In this document: one piece after another, positions 24,263-35,445 of the stretch
Position numbering within the stretch: position 1 is the stretch's first letter
Layout: each line of letters opens with the position of its first letter
Assembly: GCA_015680685.1 (NCBI GenBank)
Contig: MNCI01020803.1
Coordinates: forward strand, 94,289 to 158,288
Reading direction: 5' to 3'
Length of the DNA: 64,000 bases
Source of the DNA: Gnetum montanum
Lineage: Eukaryota; Streptophyta; Gnetopsida; Gnetales; Gnetaceae
The notes under the pieces: generated by a model
Databases searched by the model: none
The model's input: only the letters and a program-made list of their open reading frames with translations
Told to the model about the DNA's origin: nothing
Translations under genes and position numbers: made by a program

Positions 24263-27200
24263 TGGGGGTCACAAGGGGCCTAAATACATCAACAAAAGCA
24301 TTAGGAAAAGGAAATAAAAAAAAGCACTTTACTTTTCATTAAATTTCAAATACATGGTCCAAAATCATATCTAAACTTAGAGTTGTAACATCGCCCAACA
24401 ATGGGGATTACATTTTAAAATCATAGAACATCAATGAAGAGGCTATGGATCTTCTCTTCTCTATGTCCTTATCCACTACCCCACTAGGTCCTACATCCTC
24501 AATGGTATCCTGCATGAATTAAGAATGAGACAATAAATCAATGAGTGAGCAAGGTAATGCATAAGGCTATCATGAAATAAATTGCAATAAAGTAAAACTT
24601 GGCTAACCTGAGATGGGCCCGCATCCATCTCTCGTGGTACCTAGCGCTAAAAGGAGGGCTTGAACCTCCATGTCCCTTCTATGCATCACGGGTAGTCTCA
24701 CATGCCTTCTGTACCCCTTTGCTAGGGTAAACATAATACCCCTCTGGACCTACTACGAAAATAGTTGGATCACAAGCTAGTGCAAGGATTGTTTACATTT
24801 CAGTCAGTATAGTCAAGTCCCAGTTGATGGTTCCCTTGGAACATCGCAGGATAAAAATCCCAAAATGATGTATTGCATTAAGCTCTCTGTGTTCCGTGTA
24901 GCATGACATGTATAGCATAAAAATTTTAGCTTAACAACTCTATCAACATGACAGTCCCACCTAGCGTAGTGGGCGTAGCAGCGCAAACCACTATTTTTCC
25001 AACATTTTCAAACTTTACCATTGTTAGCCTGCTTTCTGGGTAGCTTACCTATTTCTTTGATTCTTATGTCCTTTTTGACATAGTAAAAATGAACCCAGCT
25101 AGCACCTCAGTCACCACCATGAGCTTGGGGATAGCCCGTCCCTTGCAACATGTGATGGATCCTAAGCAACCACCCAACCTAGTGCCAATACCACGGTAGT
25201 CTCGATGACTGCAACATCAATCACCTAAATGCATGGTCCATGATGAAGAGCGATATAACTTCTTATATGCAAGAATCCAAGCAAGCCTACTGCTAGATTA
25301 TCAAGAATTCAAAGAAAAGCATAACTTTGAAATTATTCACTAGAATGGGAGGGAGTTCCTTCCTACTCCTGATGCCATCATACCACTCACTAAAATGTTT
25401 CAATGGATATTGAATCAACATATTCGACTAAGTGGGTCAAAAGAGCGAGACACAACATCTTACTATGAGGAACCCCTTCAGGATGGGTAAGAGAAATTTG
25501 AGTCCGATTCTAAAAGTGGTGGCCCACTTTACACCATAACTTCATAGATCACTTCTGTGTTATATCCACACCAATTACAGTCCTCTTCCTCTTTTGCGAT
25601 AGCTACAACACTTTTACAGTCCAAGCCTTCCTTGGTGGTGGGTAGCCACCAAATGTTGTCAACACAACAACATGTAGGGTCTCTAGCTTTGTTTTCCTTT
25701 ATCATCCCTTCATAATCCGTTCAAGTTGTGCAGCCAATGTCTGTAATGCCTATGCTACCATATGTACATACCATGCCTCCATCATAACTGCAAATAAGCC
25801 CTATTTCCATGGCCTCTTTTATGCCAATTCCACCATCAATAGTAGCCCCAACCTCAACTATGTAGTGGCCAATGACGTCCTTTCCTACCATCCAAATGCC
25901 TTAGGTGCCACAATATGTGCAACCTTAAATGTATCAAGCCTCACATATGGTGCAACCAACCACGAGGCTATGGACTACTCTAGCAATGGGACAAGCAACC
26001 ATTCCCATAGCACCACCAATGGTGGTCACTCCAACAACAACACCCATAGGATTGTGGACTAGCACTACCAATGGAAGTGGCTCTGATAGCACCCCCAATG
26101 GGACCAATGGCTACACCAATAGCACCACTCATAATGCTTGCATTGGCAGTACCACTAGCAATTCAACTCACGCAACCTTATATAGCATCCCTAGGTCTGA
26201 ACCAAGCCTTTTAGCTCATTTAGACCATCACCAATGAAGTCAAGAAGCTTAAAGCTGTCAGCTCTAAAATAGTCCAAGTAATGGACTTTTATCCTGATGA
26301 CCCAATTAGCCCAGTTGTTCCCTATTGGGGTACAACTTCCCTAGTTCACAAAATAAAATGGATAGGGTGATTTGAACGCCCATCTAGTTACTTTTAGATT
26401 TGATTTTTTATTACTACAACCATGGCCACATACAATCATCCATGTTTTTGCCATGTCATTAACTGGCAAAGCTTTGGACTAGTATCGTCCACTTCCTCAT
26501 GCATCTATTTCAACATTAGAAGAATTGTTAAGTCACTTTGTCACTCACTTCAAGTATAACTTGAAGCCAGAGGTCACCTTAGACCAACTTATGAATGTCA
26601 AACAGGAATCGTTAGAATCTGTCCAGAAATTCATACAGTGCTGGAGTGCTGCCTTAAATGAAATTCATGAGCCAATTGCGGAAGCCCATTTACTTGCTAT
26701 TTTCATGGGTGCTATGAATGACTTTATTAAGTCTAAGCTATATTATTTAGTTTCATTCTCTCTTAGCTAGGCTTTTGCACAAACAAAAAATATACAAGAT
26801 GCAGCAGAAGCTAGTAAAGAGCCAGCCTATGCAGCTTATAAAAACGCACATGTGAAGAAAGAAAAGGAAAAGTGCAAGGCTGCAACAACAACTATGGCCA
26901 CTATAGCTAATGAAACTAAGCCCAATAACAATAAGCAGGCAACCAAAATGCCTAAGCCCACGACCGCTACCACTAAAATGTCAAGATCTAGCAATGCGGG
27001 AGCTAGCCGACCCCATTGCCAACGACCATAGCACAAACTCTACCAAGGCCAAATTTTTTAGCATAAGCATCACTCTAAATACACCCCATTATCAATTAAT
27101 TTGTTGAAGCTATTGGACCAACTGTTGAATGCTTGGTGCATTCAATTTAAGCAAATGTCAAAGGAGGCCCATAAGCATCATGAGAGGTGTGGTGAAATCC

Positions 27201-28050
27201 TTCGAGACCCCTTTATAAGCATGCCTAACGAGTCTCCTATGCCTAAAAATTTTAGGCTTGAATGATTCTATAACTACCACCATTTGTGTGGTCATGATAC
27301 CGACTATTTCCTGGGATTAAAAGATGACATCCAATGTATGATTGATCAAGGTAAGCTAGTTCTTGATGAAACTAGTCCTATCCAGCCAAAAAACCATTCA
27401 ATGAACGTCTACAAAGACCCATTGAACACTAATAATTTAGGCTACACTATTAATGTCATTAGCATTGATGATAGTATAGAATCTACACATAAGTCATTTT
27501 TGGTTCATGCACATTCTCAAGGTACTGCAGCTTCAGTGACACCTAGGCCACAGCCTTCTTTTGTTATTAAGAGGCCACCACAGGGGCTCGATACCCCTTT
27601 TGTAATTAAGGCCCCTCAATGTGCTATTGGAACAATGCAGGTGCCTTTTGTTATAAGGGTACCAAAGCATACAAACTCACCACCTACCCAGAGTCTGATG
27701 GCTGGAATTGTGTGACAACCTTTTTGCCTAAGAAAATGTGATTAGGGCCTAGTGGATAAGATAACTAGAGAGTGTACTGTGCTAGGCCCCCCTAAGCCCA
27801 TCCCATTATCAGTGATTCCCATGGCCTCACAATTTAAAGATAAAATAGAAATGCATTCACAATAAGCAACTGCTGAGGCTCAAAAGCTTGCCGCTCAACC
27901 AAAAGCCAAGTCCACTTTTCTTCAAGGAATTTGTCTCTCAGGGCACATGGAGGAAATAAAAACTACAAAGCTACCGAGCATTGGGAAAGACTTTCTAGAC
28001 ACCCTTACATAATTTAAACAAGCTCTAAAATAAAAAATACAAGATTAAGC

Positions 28051-28383
28051 TTGTATGATTTAATAATGACCTCCGTAGTGCACTGTGAAGCCTTGATCTA
28101 CATGTTGGCATCTATACTTGTTAAAGAATACATTCTCATAGAGGAAATAACCATTCATGTTGTTATGCTTCCATCTACAGCTAAAGAAACACAAGCAACT
28201 TACTTGACTTTTCATGATGAAGCTATTAAAGCTGATTACGAAAAAGGTCACGTAACCACTGCCCCTATGTTCATAACGATTTGGATAGGTCAATACAAGA
28301 TTCATAGGATGCACATTGATGACGGAGCCACAACCAATGTGATCCCATTCCCTATTGTTGACAAGTTGGACCTAGTAAACTAG
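28051..28383 (+). pseudogene. Protease-like segment of copy 3
   Basis: Open frame of 110 codons covering the linker and protease N-terminus with DDGATTNVIP at the catalytic position. Plant gypsy elements often have D-G-A/G-S at this site. The frame stops (TAG) at 28381 just after 'KLDLVN', where copy 2 reads DQ. The second half continues in pieces to 28905. Confidence 0.6.
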
Positions 28384-29004
28384 ATCAAGCCCACAACAAC
28401 TTCTTATCTAAAGTTCTTCAACGAGACATGCGTTGTGATCAAGAGGACCATCACTGTTAACTTTGTAGTAGGGGATCAATTCCCCACTAGTGTAGAATTC
28501 ATTATGGTGGAAGAGATGTTTGGGTTCAATTTGATCTTAGGAAGATCTTAGTTAGCCCAGCTAAGGGTTGTGTCTTTGCTAATACACCAAGAAATCCATC
28601 TACCCTATATAGGTAGAGAAGTGGTGATCTTTGGTGATGATGTAGCCCCTTGGGCTAGAAATAACATAAATACGAAGTAGGGATCAGAGATAGAAATCTC
28701 TGAAGGTGTGCCACTTGTCCACGTCGAAACCCAATGTTGCCCTGCTAATAAGCCTGACAGAACTGATGACTTGCACAAAAAAACTAAATGGGAAATTTTA
28801 CCTTTCTCAACAGTTAATGATAACTTAGAGGAATATCATTTTAAGTCCTCCAGGCCATACACCTCACCTAACCCACATCGGGTTAGGAAACAGTTACACA
28901 ATTAGTGCATGATCCTATTTTACTTCTCTAATTCTTTTTCTTTTAACATTGTTCCTTGTACAGACTTCAATTTTGCATTGTGTTTACCTTTTATGTTAAT
29001 TAAA

Positions 29005-29250
29005 CTAGCTATGGCTTAAAATGGCCTTAAAATAACTATGGTCCGAAATGACCTTAAACTAGCTATGGCCCAGAATGGCCTTAAACTATCTCATAGCCTA
29101 CCAAGGCCTAAAACTGATAACCCACTCTTTGTGTTAACTACCCATGGCCCGAAATGGCCTTAAACTAGCCACAACCTAAAATGGCCTTAAACTAGCTATG
29201 GCCCAAAATGGCCTTAAACTAACTACAGCTTGAAATTACCTTAAACTATA
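29005..29250 (+). repeat. GGCCTTAAACTAGC array, copy 3
   Basis: Third instance of the block-end array, with the same shared interruption near 29115. Unit variants differ between the three arrays, consistent with independent decay after the tandem triplication. Confidence 0.8.
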
Positions 29251-29584
29251 ACATGGGGACCACAAGGGGCCTAAATACATCAACAAAAGCATTAGGCAAA
29301 GGAAATAAAACAAGCACTTTACTTTTCATTAAATTGCAAATACATTATCCAAAATCATGTCCACACTTAGAGTTGTAACATTGCCCAACAATAGGGATTA
29401 CATTTTAAAATCATAGAACATCAATGAAGAGGCTATGAGTCTTCTCCTATGTCCTTATCTACTACCCTGCTAGGTCCTACATCCTCGAAAGGATCCTGCA
29501 TGAATCAAGAATGGGACAATAAATCAATGAGTGAGCAAGGTAATACATAAGGCTATCATGAGATAAATTGTAATAAAGTAAAAC

Positions 29585-30073
29585 TTAGCTAACTTGAGAT
29601 TGGCATGCATCCATATCTGGTGGTATCTTGTCAAGTCCTGATGCCAAGCGTTGAAGGATTTCTTCCTCAGTTAAATTTTCCCAATCTTCTTCTCCCAAAT
29701 CAACGCTTGCTAAAATCTTTTCTTTCTCCACAGTCATCCATGTGGGTGACCCTAGAGAAAAGGTAGTAGAGGTGGCCTCCCCAGAAGGCATGGTTATCTC
29801 CCTCTTGGGAGATTCACTCACGACTAAATGCTTCGCAAATTTATCATAGGCTCGAGTAGCACCAATTGCATCAAGGAACAACTCACAGCCATGCCATTCT
29901 ATAGATGCATCTCTGTACTTTTCAAGATAAGTCGCACGTTTAATTTTATAAATGTGTTTGTGATTCTTCTGTGCATGCTCCCATTCATATGCCTTGGCAC
30001 TATAATCTTTCCAATATTGATTTTTTTGTGCCAAGAGATTCATTTGCAAATGTTGTTCAATCACTTCGTGCAT
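29585..30073 (-). CDS. Antisense ORF 1 of element G, unknown function
   Basis: 162-codon open frame on the minus strand inside a plus-strand retrotransposon. The translation is Lys/Glu-rich and probably helical (MHEVIEQHLQMNLLAQKN start; 'EEDWENLTEEEILQRLA' near the end). No domain is recognised. Its last about 15 codons overlap the edge of the tandem gag block, so each block copy carries the remnant of its 3' end. Coding-like sequence continues on the minus strand for another 3 kb, suggesting that several pieces belong to one antisense gene split by mutations or introns. Confidence 0.5.
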   Translation of the reverse strand: MHEVIEQHLQMNLLAQKNQYWKDYSAKAYEWEHAQKNHKHIYKIKRATYLEKYRDASIEWHGCELFLDAIGATRAYDKFAKHLVVSESPKREITMPSGEATSTTFSLGSPTWMTVEKEKILASVDLGEEDWENLTEEEILQRLASGLDKIPPDMDACQSQVS

Positions 30074-30442
30074 GGTCTCGTTTTTGCCTCATATAGTTGA
30101 CCAATATCTAGTGTAATCAATTGCAGTCATATGCCAACTACCATCAAAATTCTCACAAGTGATTAGGAATTCATTCCATGATTGCAAGTCTTCTAGCTTA
30201 GCTACATGATTTGATTTTTCCTTCTTGAGCTTCTGAACTTGTTTCTAGAGGTCTTCATTGGCACATCTACACTCTCGCAATGATCATGTCGAGTGTAGCA
30301 CACATTTACTTACCTCATCATATATGTGACAAGGCACCTTTGTTACCTCTAGAGGGATTTTACGTACAACTTTGACTTCAACTACCTATTTTGTGTCCCA
30401 TTTGAGCCATGATGCTATTACACCAACATAGGAAAGTGTTAG

Positions 30443-31030
30443 TCATGGGACGGTAGAAAAAATGGTACAACACATAAAAAGAAAATTCCATAGCCCAAGC
30501 ACACCTATCTCAAGGTCAATTTTCTTTAGGTGATCAATCATGTCATCTATTATGCCTTCCGTAAAGGAAAACTTATTTGGAGTTTCCGCCCATGACTCTA
30601 GGTGGAAAGTAGATGAAGACTCAGGGCCCTTAGCAAGAGTAGTACCCATTGTGTAGTAAAGCATGTTAGTATCATGAAGAGGAGAGGAAAAATGAAAGGA
30701 TAACATAAATGATAGTGCAAAGCTCCTACCCAGCAAACCCTTAGGGCTGAAAGTGAGGAGGTCGTCCATCGGCACACTATCAAACAAATCAACAAACTCA
30801 CCATCCTCAAAATGTAGCCCCTCTTCTTCAAGTTGCCTTAAGAGTGTAGCGACTTCCTCTACTATCATATGTCCCTTAAATTGTGGGACATTATCTACAA
30901 AAAGATCCTCTGCAATAGGGGCCTCCTCCTCTATAGTAGAAGCCTCCTCTTCAACAACAGGAGCCTCCTTCTCAGCAATAGGGGCCTCTTCTTTGGAAGC
31001 CAAAGCCTGTTCCTCATCTGCCAAGCACAA
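30443..31030 (-). CDS. Antisense ORF 2 of element G, acidic repeat protein fragment
   Basis: 195-codon frame on the minus strand. The N-terminus is a run of EEAPIAEKEAPVVEEEA-type acidic/alanine repeats. It continues into mixed sequence ('HMIVEEVATLLRQLEEEG', 'DSVPMDDLLTFSPKGLLGR'). No enzyme motif is seen. It is probably the middle or 3' part of the antisense gene. Antisense ORFs are known in a few giant plant gypsy lineages, but I cannot match this one to a named family. Confidence 0.5.
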   Translation of the reverse strand: MCLADEEQALASKEEAPIAEKEAPVVEEEASTIEEEAPIAEDLFVDNVPQFKGHMIVEEVATLLRQLEEEGLHFEDGEFVDLFDSVPMDDLLTFSPKGLLGRSFALSFMLSFHFSSPLHDTNMLYYTMGTTLAKGPESSSTFHLESWAETPNKFSFTEGIIDDMIDHLKKIDLEIGVLGLWNFLFMCCTIFSTVP

Positions 31031-31131
31031 GCCAAGATCAAGGCACTAGTCCAATAGAGATATGAAACCACAAAAAGGAAAAATAAGGTAACAAATAAGT
31101 TAGCTAAGGGATACTCGCCAATGAGCTCAAA

Positions 31132-31807
31132 CTACACATTGCAAACTCTGATCCGTAGCCTTTTGTCCCTTCCTTCCCTCGCATGAGAGGGCTCTTCTAC
31201 AAGACAAGGCTTCTTAATCTGCAATTTTGACTTTATTGTTTCTACAATGAGGCATTCTTCACTCACTATGTTGCCCATGTTGTTGGGGGCAGCCTCTCCA
31301 AATCCATCGCATGCATGAAAAGAAAATCCTACCTGATCCTTGGTCGTCATTGAAAAATACTCCTTGATAGCTTCTGGAGGGTCTTGAGATTGGGTGATGC
31401 AAAATATGTGGCAAATCCATGGTTTGGATATCTTGGTACAATCTTGTATCACCCAAATCCTATTCTCCCGAACCATAAAAAATTTAGCAAACAGTCGCAA
31501 ACAAGCAATCAAAAAAGTAAAGTGCACATGAAAACGTGTATCAAGTTTGCCCCATAGCCTAGTCATTTTCACTCGTAGGCCTTCTAAAAGATACTTAGCC
31601 CAATTATATCATGTCCCCTCTTCCATTACATCTCTCATAATCCAAGTCTTCTCTACCCCAAGAATTTTCCCTTGGAAGAGCAACTTGGAAAAGGCATGAG
31701 CCCGGAAGATGGGGTAAATATTTTAGGCTACCTCCAATCTGACCTTTTTCATATAGATACCTTTGCAATCCTTGTTGGTTCCTAACCATTCTTCTATGCC
31801 TCCTCAA
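31132..31807 (-). pseudogene. Antisense ORF 3 of element G, interrupted
   Basis: Minus-strand frame 31132-31572 plus the shifted piece 31604-31807. Read across frames it gives 'AHAFSKLLFQGKILGVEKTW', 'NWAKYLLEGL', then 'KLDTRFHVHFTFLIACLRLF' and 'GFSFHACDGFGEAAPNN'. The style (WA.YL..GL followed by a hydrophobic helix) recalls proteins found beside pol in plant gypsy elements, but the match is only suggestive. The frame break near 31580 shows decay. Confidence 0.4.
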
Positions 31808-32399
31808 TGATTTACATCCTTACTAGTCCTTTCCCCCAAGGGTAAACCATCAAAAGGGACACTAAAACAATCTGAAAAAAGACTATCAGTGATCTCAAAC
31901 ACCACTCACATACTATGAACTTGTGTGCGAAAGTGGTCGATGCTTTCTGTGAAAGAATCGACAAGGGCAATCATTTCCACAACTGGGATCCCTAGGTTTA
32001 TAGCCAAGAAGAGATCCATGAGCCCAGCCTCTTGAACCTTCTCAATAATCATTACTGAGCTCCACTACATAGCCAACACTGTGATTCATCAACCTCACCA
32101 TACTTAAAGAAGAGGTTAGCCTCATTACATCTTGAGGTAATTACTGTAACCTCCTTAGATTTGGTTCCTACTATAGAAATCGAGAATAAAACTAGCTAAA
32201 AGAAAAAAAAGGGGGTAATTAATTAAATTGATTAGGATTACATGAAAAGGGACGTATAATATAGCTCACCTAATTTGAATAGTGTGGGGAATGGTGGTAT
32301 TCACACTAGCACTTCTTGTATAGTGGGTACTCGATGGGATGTCCATTCGCCATCTAACCACCCAAGCTCCTCACATTTCATTTAAAACTTAGGGTACTT

Positions 32400-32990
32400 G
32401 GTTGGATAAGTTCTAAAATTAGCCCCAAGTTGCTCTATAACACTGACATGTATGTTCTCAGCAAAGGAGAACTCTTGAAGGGTCGTTTGAGCCAAGGCTA
32501 ACACCCCCTCTCTATCATGAAGACCATCCTTGTTGATCACAAATCTAGCAATAGATAGAACATGATAAGCATTTCAAATCATACAAGACAAACAAAAATA
32601 AAATCCTTGATCATGTTAATAGGACTCACCCGCCAGCACAGTAGATGGTTCCAGGTGGGGTTTTAAAAAATGTGCCCATATGACGAGTAATGAACAAATT
32701 GTTATACTTATGATAACACTTGAACTCTAGCATCACCCAAATCCAAGATAAAATTCTTAAGCCTTTTGGACATTGACTCGAGCCCCCTTCCTCTTCCCCT
32801 TTAGTAGACCTGTCTATCATGAATTTGAGAATGCCTTGGTTTTCTCTAGGCAACAATGTCTCACTTAGGATGTCTGCTGCTTCACCAGCCAAGTGCGACC
32901 ATACCATTATACTAAAGTGACGAAGCAAGAATTCTAAGAGTTCTCGCACATCCTCTTGGAACCAGACTACCTGGTTCCCAACTCACACAT
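32400..32990 (-). pseudogene. Antisense ORF 4 of element G, N-terminal-like fragment
   Basis: Minus-strand frame 32626-32949 reads MRELLEFLLRHFSIMVWSHL and ends 'GTFFKTPPGTIYCAGG'. A separate minus-strand stretch to about 32400 (RFVINKDGLHDREGVLALA, ending in PTKYPKF) looks coding as well. No function is recognised. With the ORFs at 29585-31807 it makes a 3.4-kb antisense block. Confidence 0.4.
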
Positions 32991-33179
32991 GTGGTGGGGG
33001 GACATTAAGCACAAGGGCATTTATACAACATAGAACCCTTACCAATTCAACCACAATTACGATCAACTTCAACATAACTTTGCATTTCACAACAAAAACA
33101 TTATTTTACAATAAGGGCAATTCTTGAAAGAAAAAATTTTGAAAAATTTCTCTAAGATTCGACTACACTTCCATGCAGC

Positions 33180-34260
33180 ATAGCAATCCTCTAAAAAGTG
33201 TAGCAATCTTGTATGGAACATGACAATCGTAGGACCATTAATCAAACCAAAATTTTTCTAAGTATTCAACCTGTCCTTGTGAATTTTTATATACCATAGC
33301 AAATATAGCATTCTGTGTAGTGTAGCAATGGAATGCTATGCACAGCATAGCGACTACGTCTTGCACAGCATAGCAGCTACATCCCACATAGCGTACTGGC
33401 TATGCCCTATGTAGTATAGCTACACCCCACATATTGTAGCAGCTGCATCTCGTGTAGCATAGCAAGCATCACACTCTCAGAAAGCATAGCGATGCAAGCA
33501 AGTAAACATTTTTTGCTGGCCAATTACGCTATTAGGAATGACATGGCTTGAGGAAAAACCATGAATCAAACCAAAATTTTTCTAAGTATTTAGCCTATCC
33601 TTGAGACTTTTTATATACCATAGCAAATATAGCATTTAGTGTAGCATAGCAATGGAACCCTATGCGCAACATATCCCACACAGCGTAGTGGCTACATCTA
33701 GCATAGCGTAGAGGCTATGCCCTGTGTAGCATAGTTACACCCCACACAATGTAGCAGCTGCATCCCATGTAACGTAGCAAGCATCACACTCTCAGAAAGA
33801 ATAGCGATGCAAGTGGGTAAATGCTTTTTGCTAACTAGTTACACTATTAGGGATGACATGACCTAATGGCAAACACGGAATGCTTGTAAAGCCCTTGCCC
33901 TATTCCATAGCATGGAACATGAAAAATCCATCATGAAAATGCCCAAAAAAAAAGCCCTTTCCACATGTGTTACGCTATACAAGTCACTTCAAACCCTCAT
34001 TCGGTAAAATGAGGAAAATGAGAAAAATGGCACATTGCTCTTGGCTATAGTACTAGTAGTCGTAGCCATGGCATAATAGGCCTAGCCATAGCCATGATGG
34101 TGGTAGCAACAGCCACAACATAGCAGCCATGGTAATGACCACAGCCAAGGCAGTAGTAACCACAGTGTAGTGGCCATTACAGCCGCAACTAGGGTACCTT
34201 GGTCAAAGTGTAGATCGTCCCCCAAAAAATGCAATGCAAACAAAGATAGCGTAGCAGCCT
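33180..34260 (+). repeat. GTAGC/TAGCATAGC motif-rich non-coding tract of element G
   Basis: Dense short motifs of the form TAGCATAGC, AGCGTAGC and GTAGCAGC, spaced a few to about 20 bp apart. From 33241 it contains a tandem duplication with a 324-bp period (33241-33564 and 33565 to about 33870), then a GTAGCCATGGC-rich stretch (34050-34190). The same motif family fills the first half of both LTRs. No coding is seen. Confidence 0.7.
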
Positions 34261-34689
34261 ACCAAGTAGATGGTGCCTCCTGCCATTCCTCAATGTATGC
34301 CTAAGGGAGATGTCACAAGGTGTGCTTCCCTTTGTCTACATTTTCAAGGCCCTAGTGTCTACGCTTACTTCTATGCACCATTGTCTCATTGTCAAGTCTT
34401 GGCTTGTTGGTGGTTACGCTCTACAAGTGCTACTCTCTCTTCTCTAAATTGTGCTACGCTTTGGACTGGGCGATAAAAATGATAGGTTTACCATGGGTAA
34501 ACCCCTATTTATACCCTTCAGGATTACATGACATGTTACTTTCCAAGGACGTCATGTGTCTTGCGCATAACATGGGACATCCCATGTTCCTTGCAGCGTA
34601 GCACGTAGATTTAAAAAAAAAACAAAACAAAAGAAAATTTTTTTCTTTGTAAAAATTTGATTCAACCCCTCACTTCAATCCTTTAACAT

Positions 34690-34885
34690 TGGCTCAAGGC
34701 TTTACACTATAGGCATCATAATGATCTACTATGACCTTAAACTGGTAATTTTGAAATTCCCCTTACACTATAGGCATAGTGACGGTCTGCTAAGACCTTA
34801 AATTAACAACTTTGAAATATAGTTCGACATCCTACTTGTAGTTACAGTATGCTATGACCTTAAACTGGAAATTTTGAAATATTGC
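34690..34885 (+). repeat. CTATGACCTTAAACTGG array before pol
   Basis: Three or more loose units of 'CTATGACCTTAAACTGGNAATTTTGAAAT' with period about 70 bp, just before the pol remnant. The GACCTTAAACT core is shared with the arrays after the gag blocks and after integrase. Confidence 0.65.
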
Positions 34886-34929
34886 ATAATTACTTTGCAT
34901 GCATTTCACTTCATGTTGCTATGCTAGGT

Positions 34930-35445
34930 AGGTGCTACTTGACGTCTTTTGTTTGTTGGCTATTTTGCAGGATCACTTAGGAATGGCTGCACACGATGAT
35001 CTTCATTTGTCTTTAATGTTGACTGGACCCCATGGTAGATTCATGAGATTCTTGAACATAGAGCTTGTAGATAGTGAGCTGCCTCCTTGTAACACCAATG
35101 TAGCATCCTTAGAAACATTACTAGACTGGACAGAACATCTAGTCCAAGCCTTAGACTAGGAGGCTGAAGACGTAATTGAGGATCCACTTGTAGAAATTCC
35201 CATGACCACATGTGAAAGTAAGGCAAGAACATTAAAACTTAACTCTTTACTAGAGCGACAAGTCTAGTAGAATATTGCTAAGGTCCTCAACGATAATGTC
35301 AAAGTGTTTGCATGGTCTTATGAAGACATGTTAGGCTTAGACCCATGCATAATACAACACAACATTATCTTAGATTCACATGTCAAAGCAGTCAAACAAA
35401 AATCTTGCAAAATTAAACCAGAGATTACATTAGTTGTGCGTTAGG
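34930..35445 (+). pseudogene. Pol N-terminal part before the RT deletion
   Basis: Frame 34932-35159 continues past its stop as a run with plant gypsy hallmarks: 'VFAWSYEDMLGLDPCIIQHN' and 'VKQKSCKIKPEI'. These lie just N-terminal to the RT palm in gypsy pol. The sequence then jumps near 35440 to the segment after the palm ('FVVSKIGIHVDPNKVKAIV'). The catalytic core with the YxDD box is absent, so this copy could not reverse-transcribe itself. Confidence 0.7.

Larger units (their letters stand above)
19995..24656 (+). repeat. Element G gag-protease tandem block, copy 2 (most complete coding)
   Basis: 4.66 kb, opening CTAAAAGGAGGGCTTGAACC. Broken coding runs 20524-23875. It begins with an N-terminal region rich in Asn/Thr/Gly/Ser repeats. 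A retrotransposon-gag core follows (21248-21622: LPQFTKYNGEGDPNTH, LTGKALDWYRVLP, LEELLSQLVTCFKY). After a Lys-rich linker comes an aspartic-protease-like part (about 23260-23540: INDRATTNV-type active site, IVVEEMPRFNLILGRSWL). It lacks about 375 bp of the gag 5' part that copies 1 and 3 keep. Confidence 0.8.
24657..29632 (+). repeat. Element G gag-protease tandem block, copy 3
   Basis: 4.98 kb, opening CTAAAAGGAGGGCTTGAACC and running to the 'GGTGGTATCT' junction near 29632. It carries the same landmarks as copy 2, including gag core fragments (26525-26770), the linker (27284-27715), protease 'RMHIDDGATTNVIPFPIVDKL' (about 28310) and the DNLEEYHFKSSRPY block end (28826). It is broken by many stops. 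It retains the 5' gag segment that is deleted in copy 2. Confidence 0.8.

Noticed and set aside
30753-31057. Plus-strand Ser-rich frames
   Set aside because: Complement of the antisense EEAPIAEKEAP repeat. Composition is explained by the minus-strand repeat; no independent motif.
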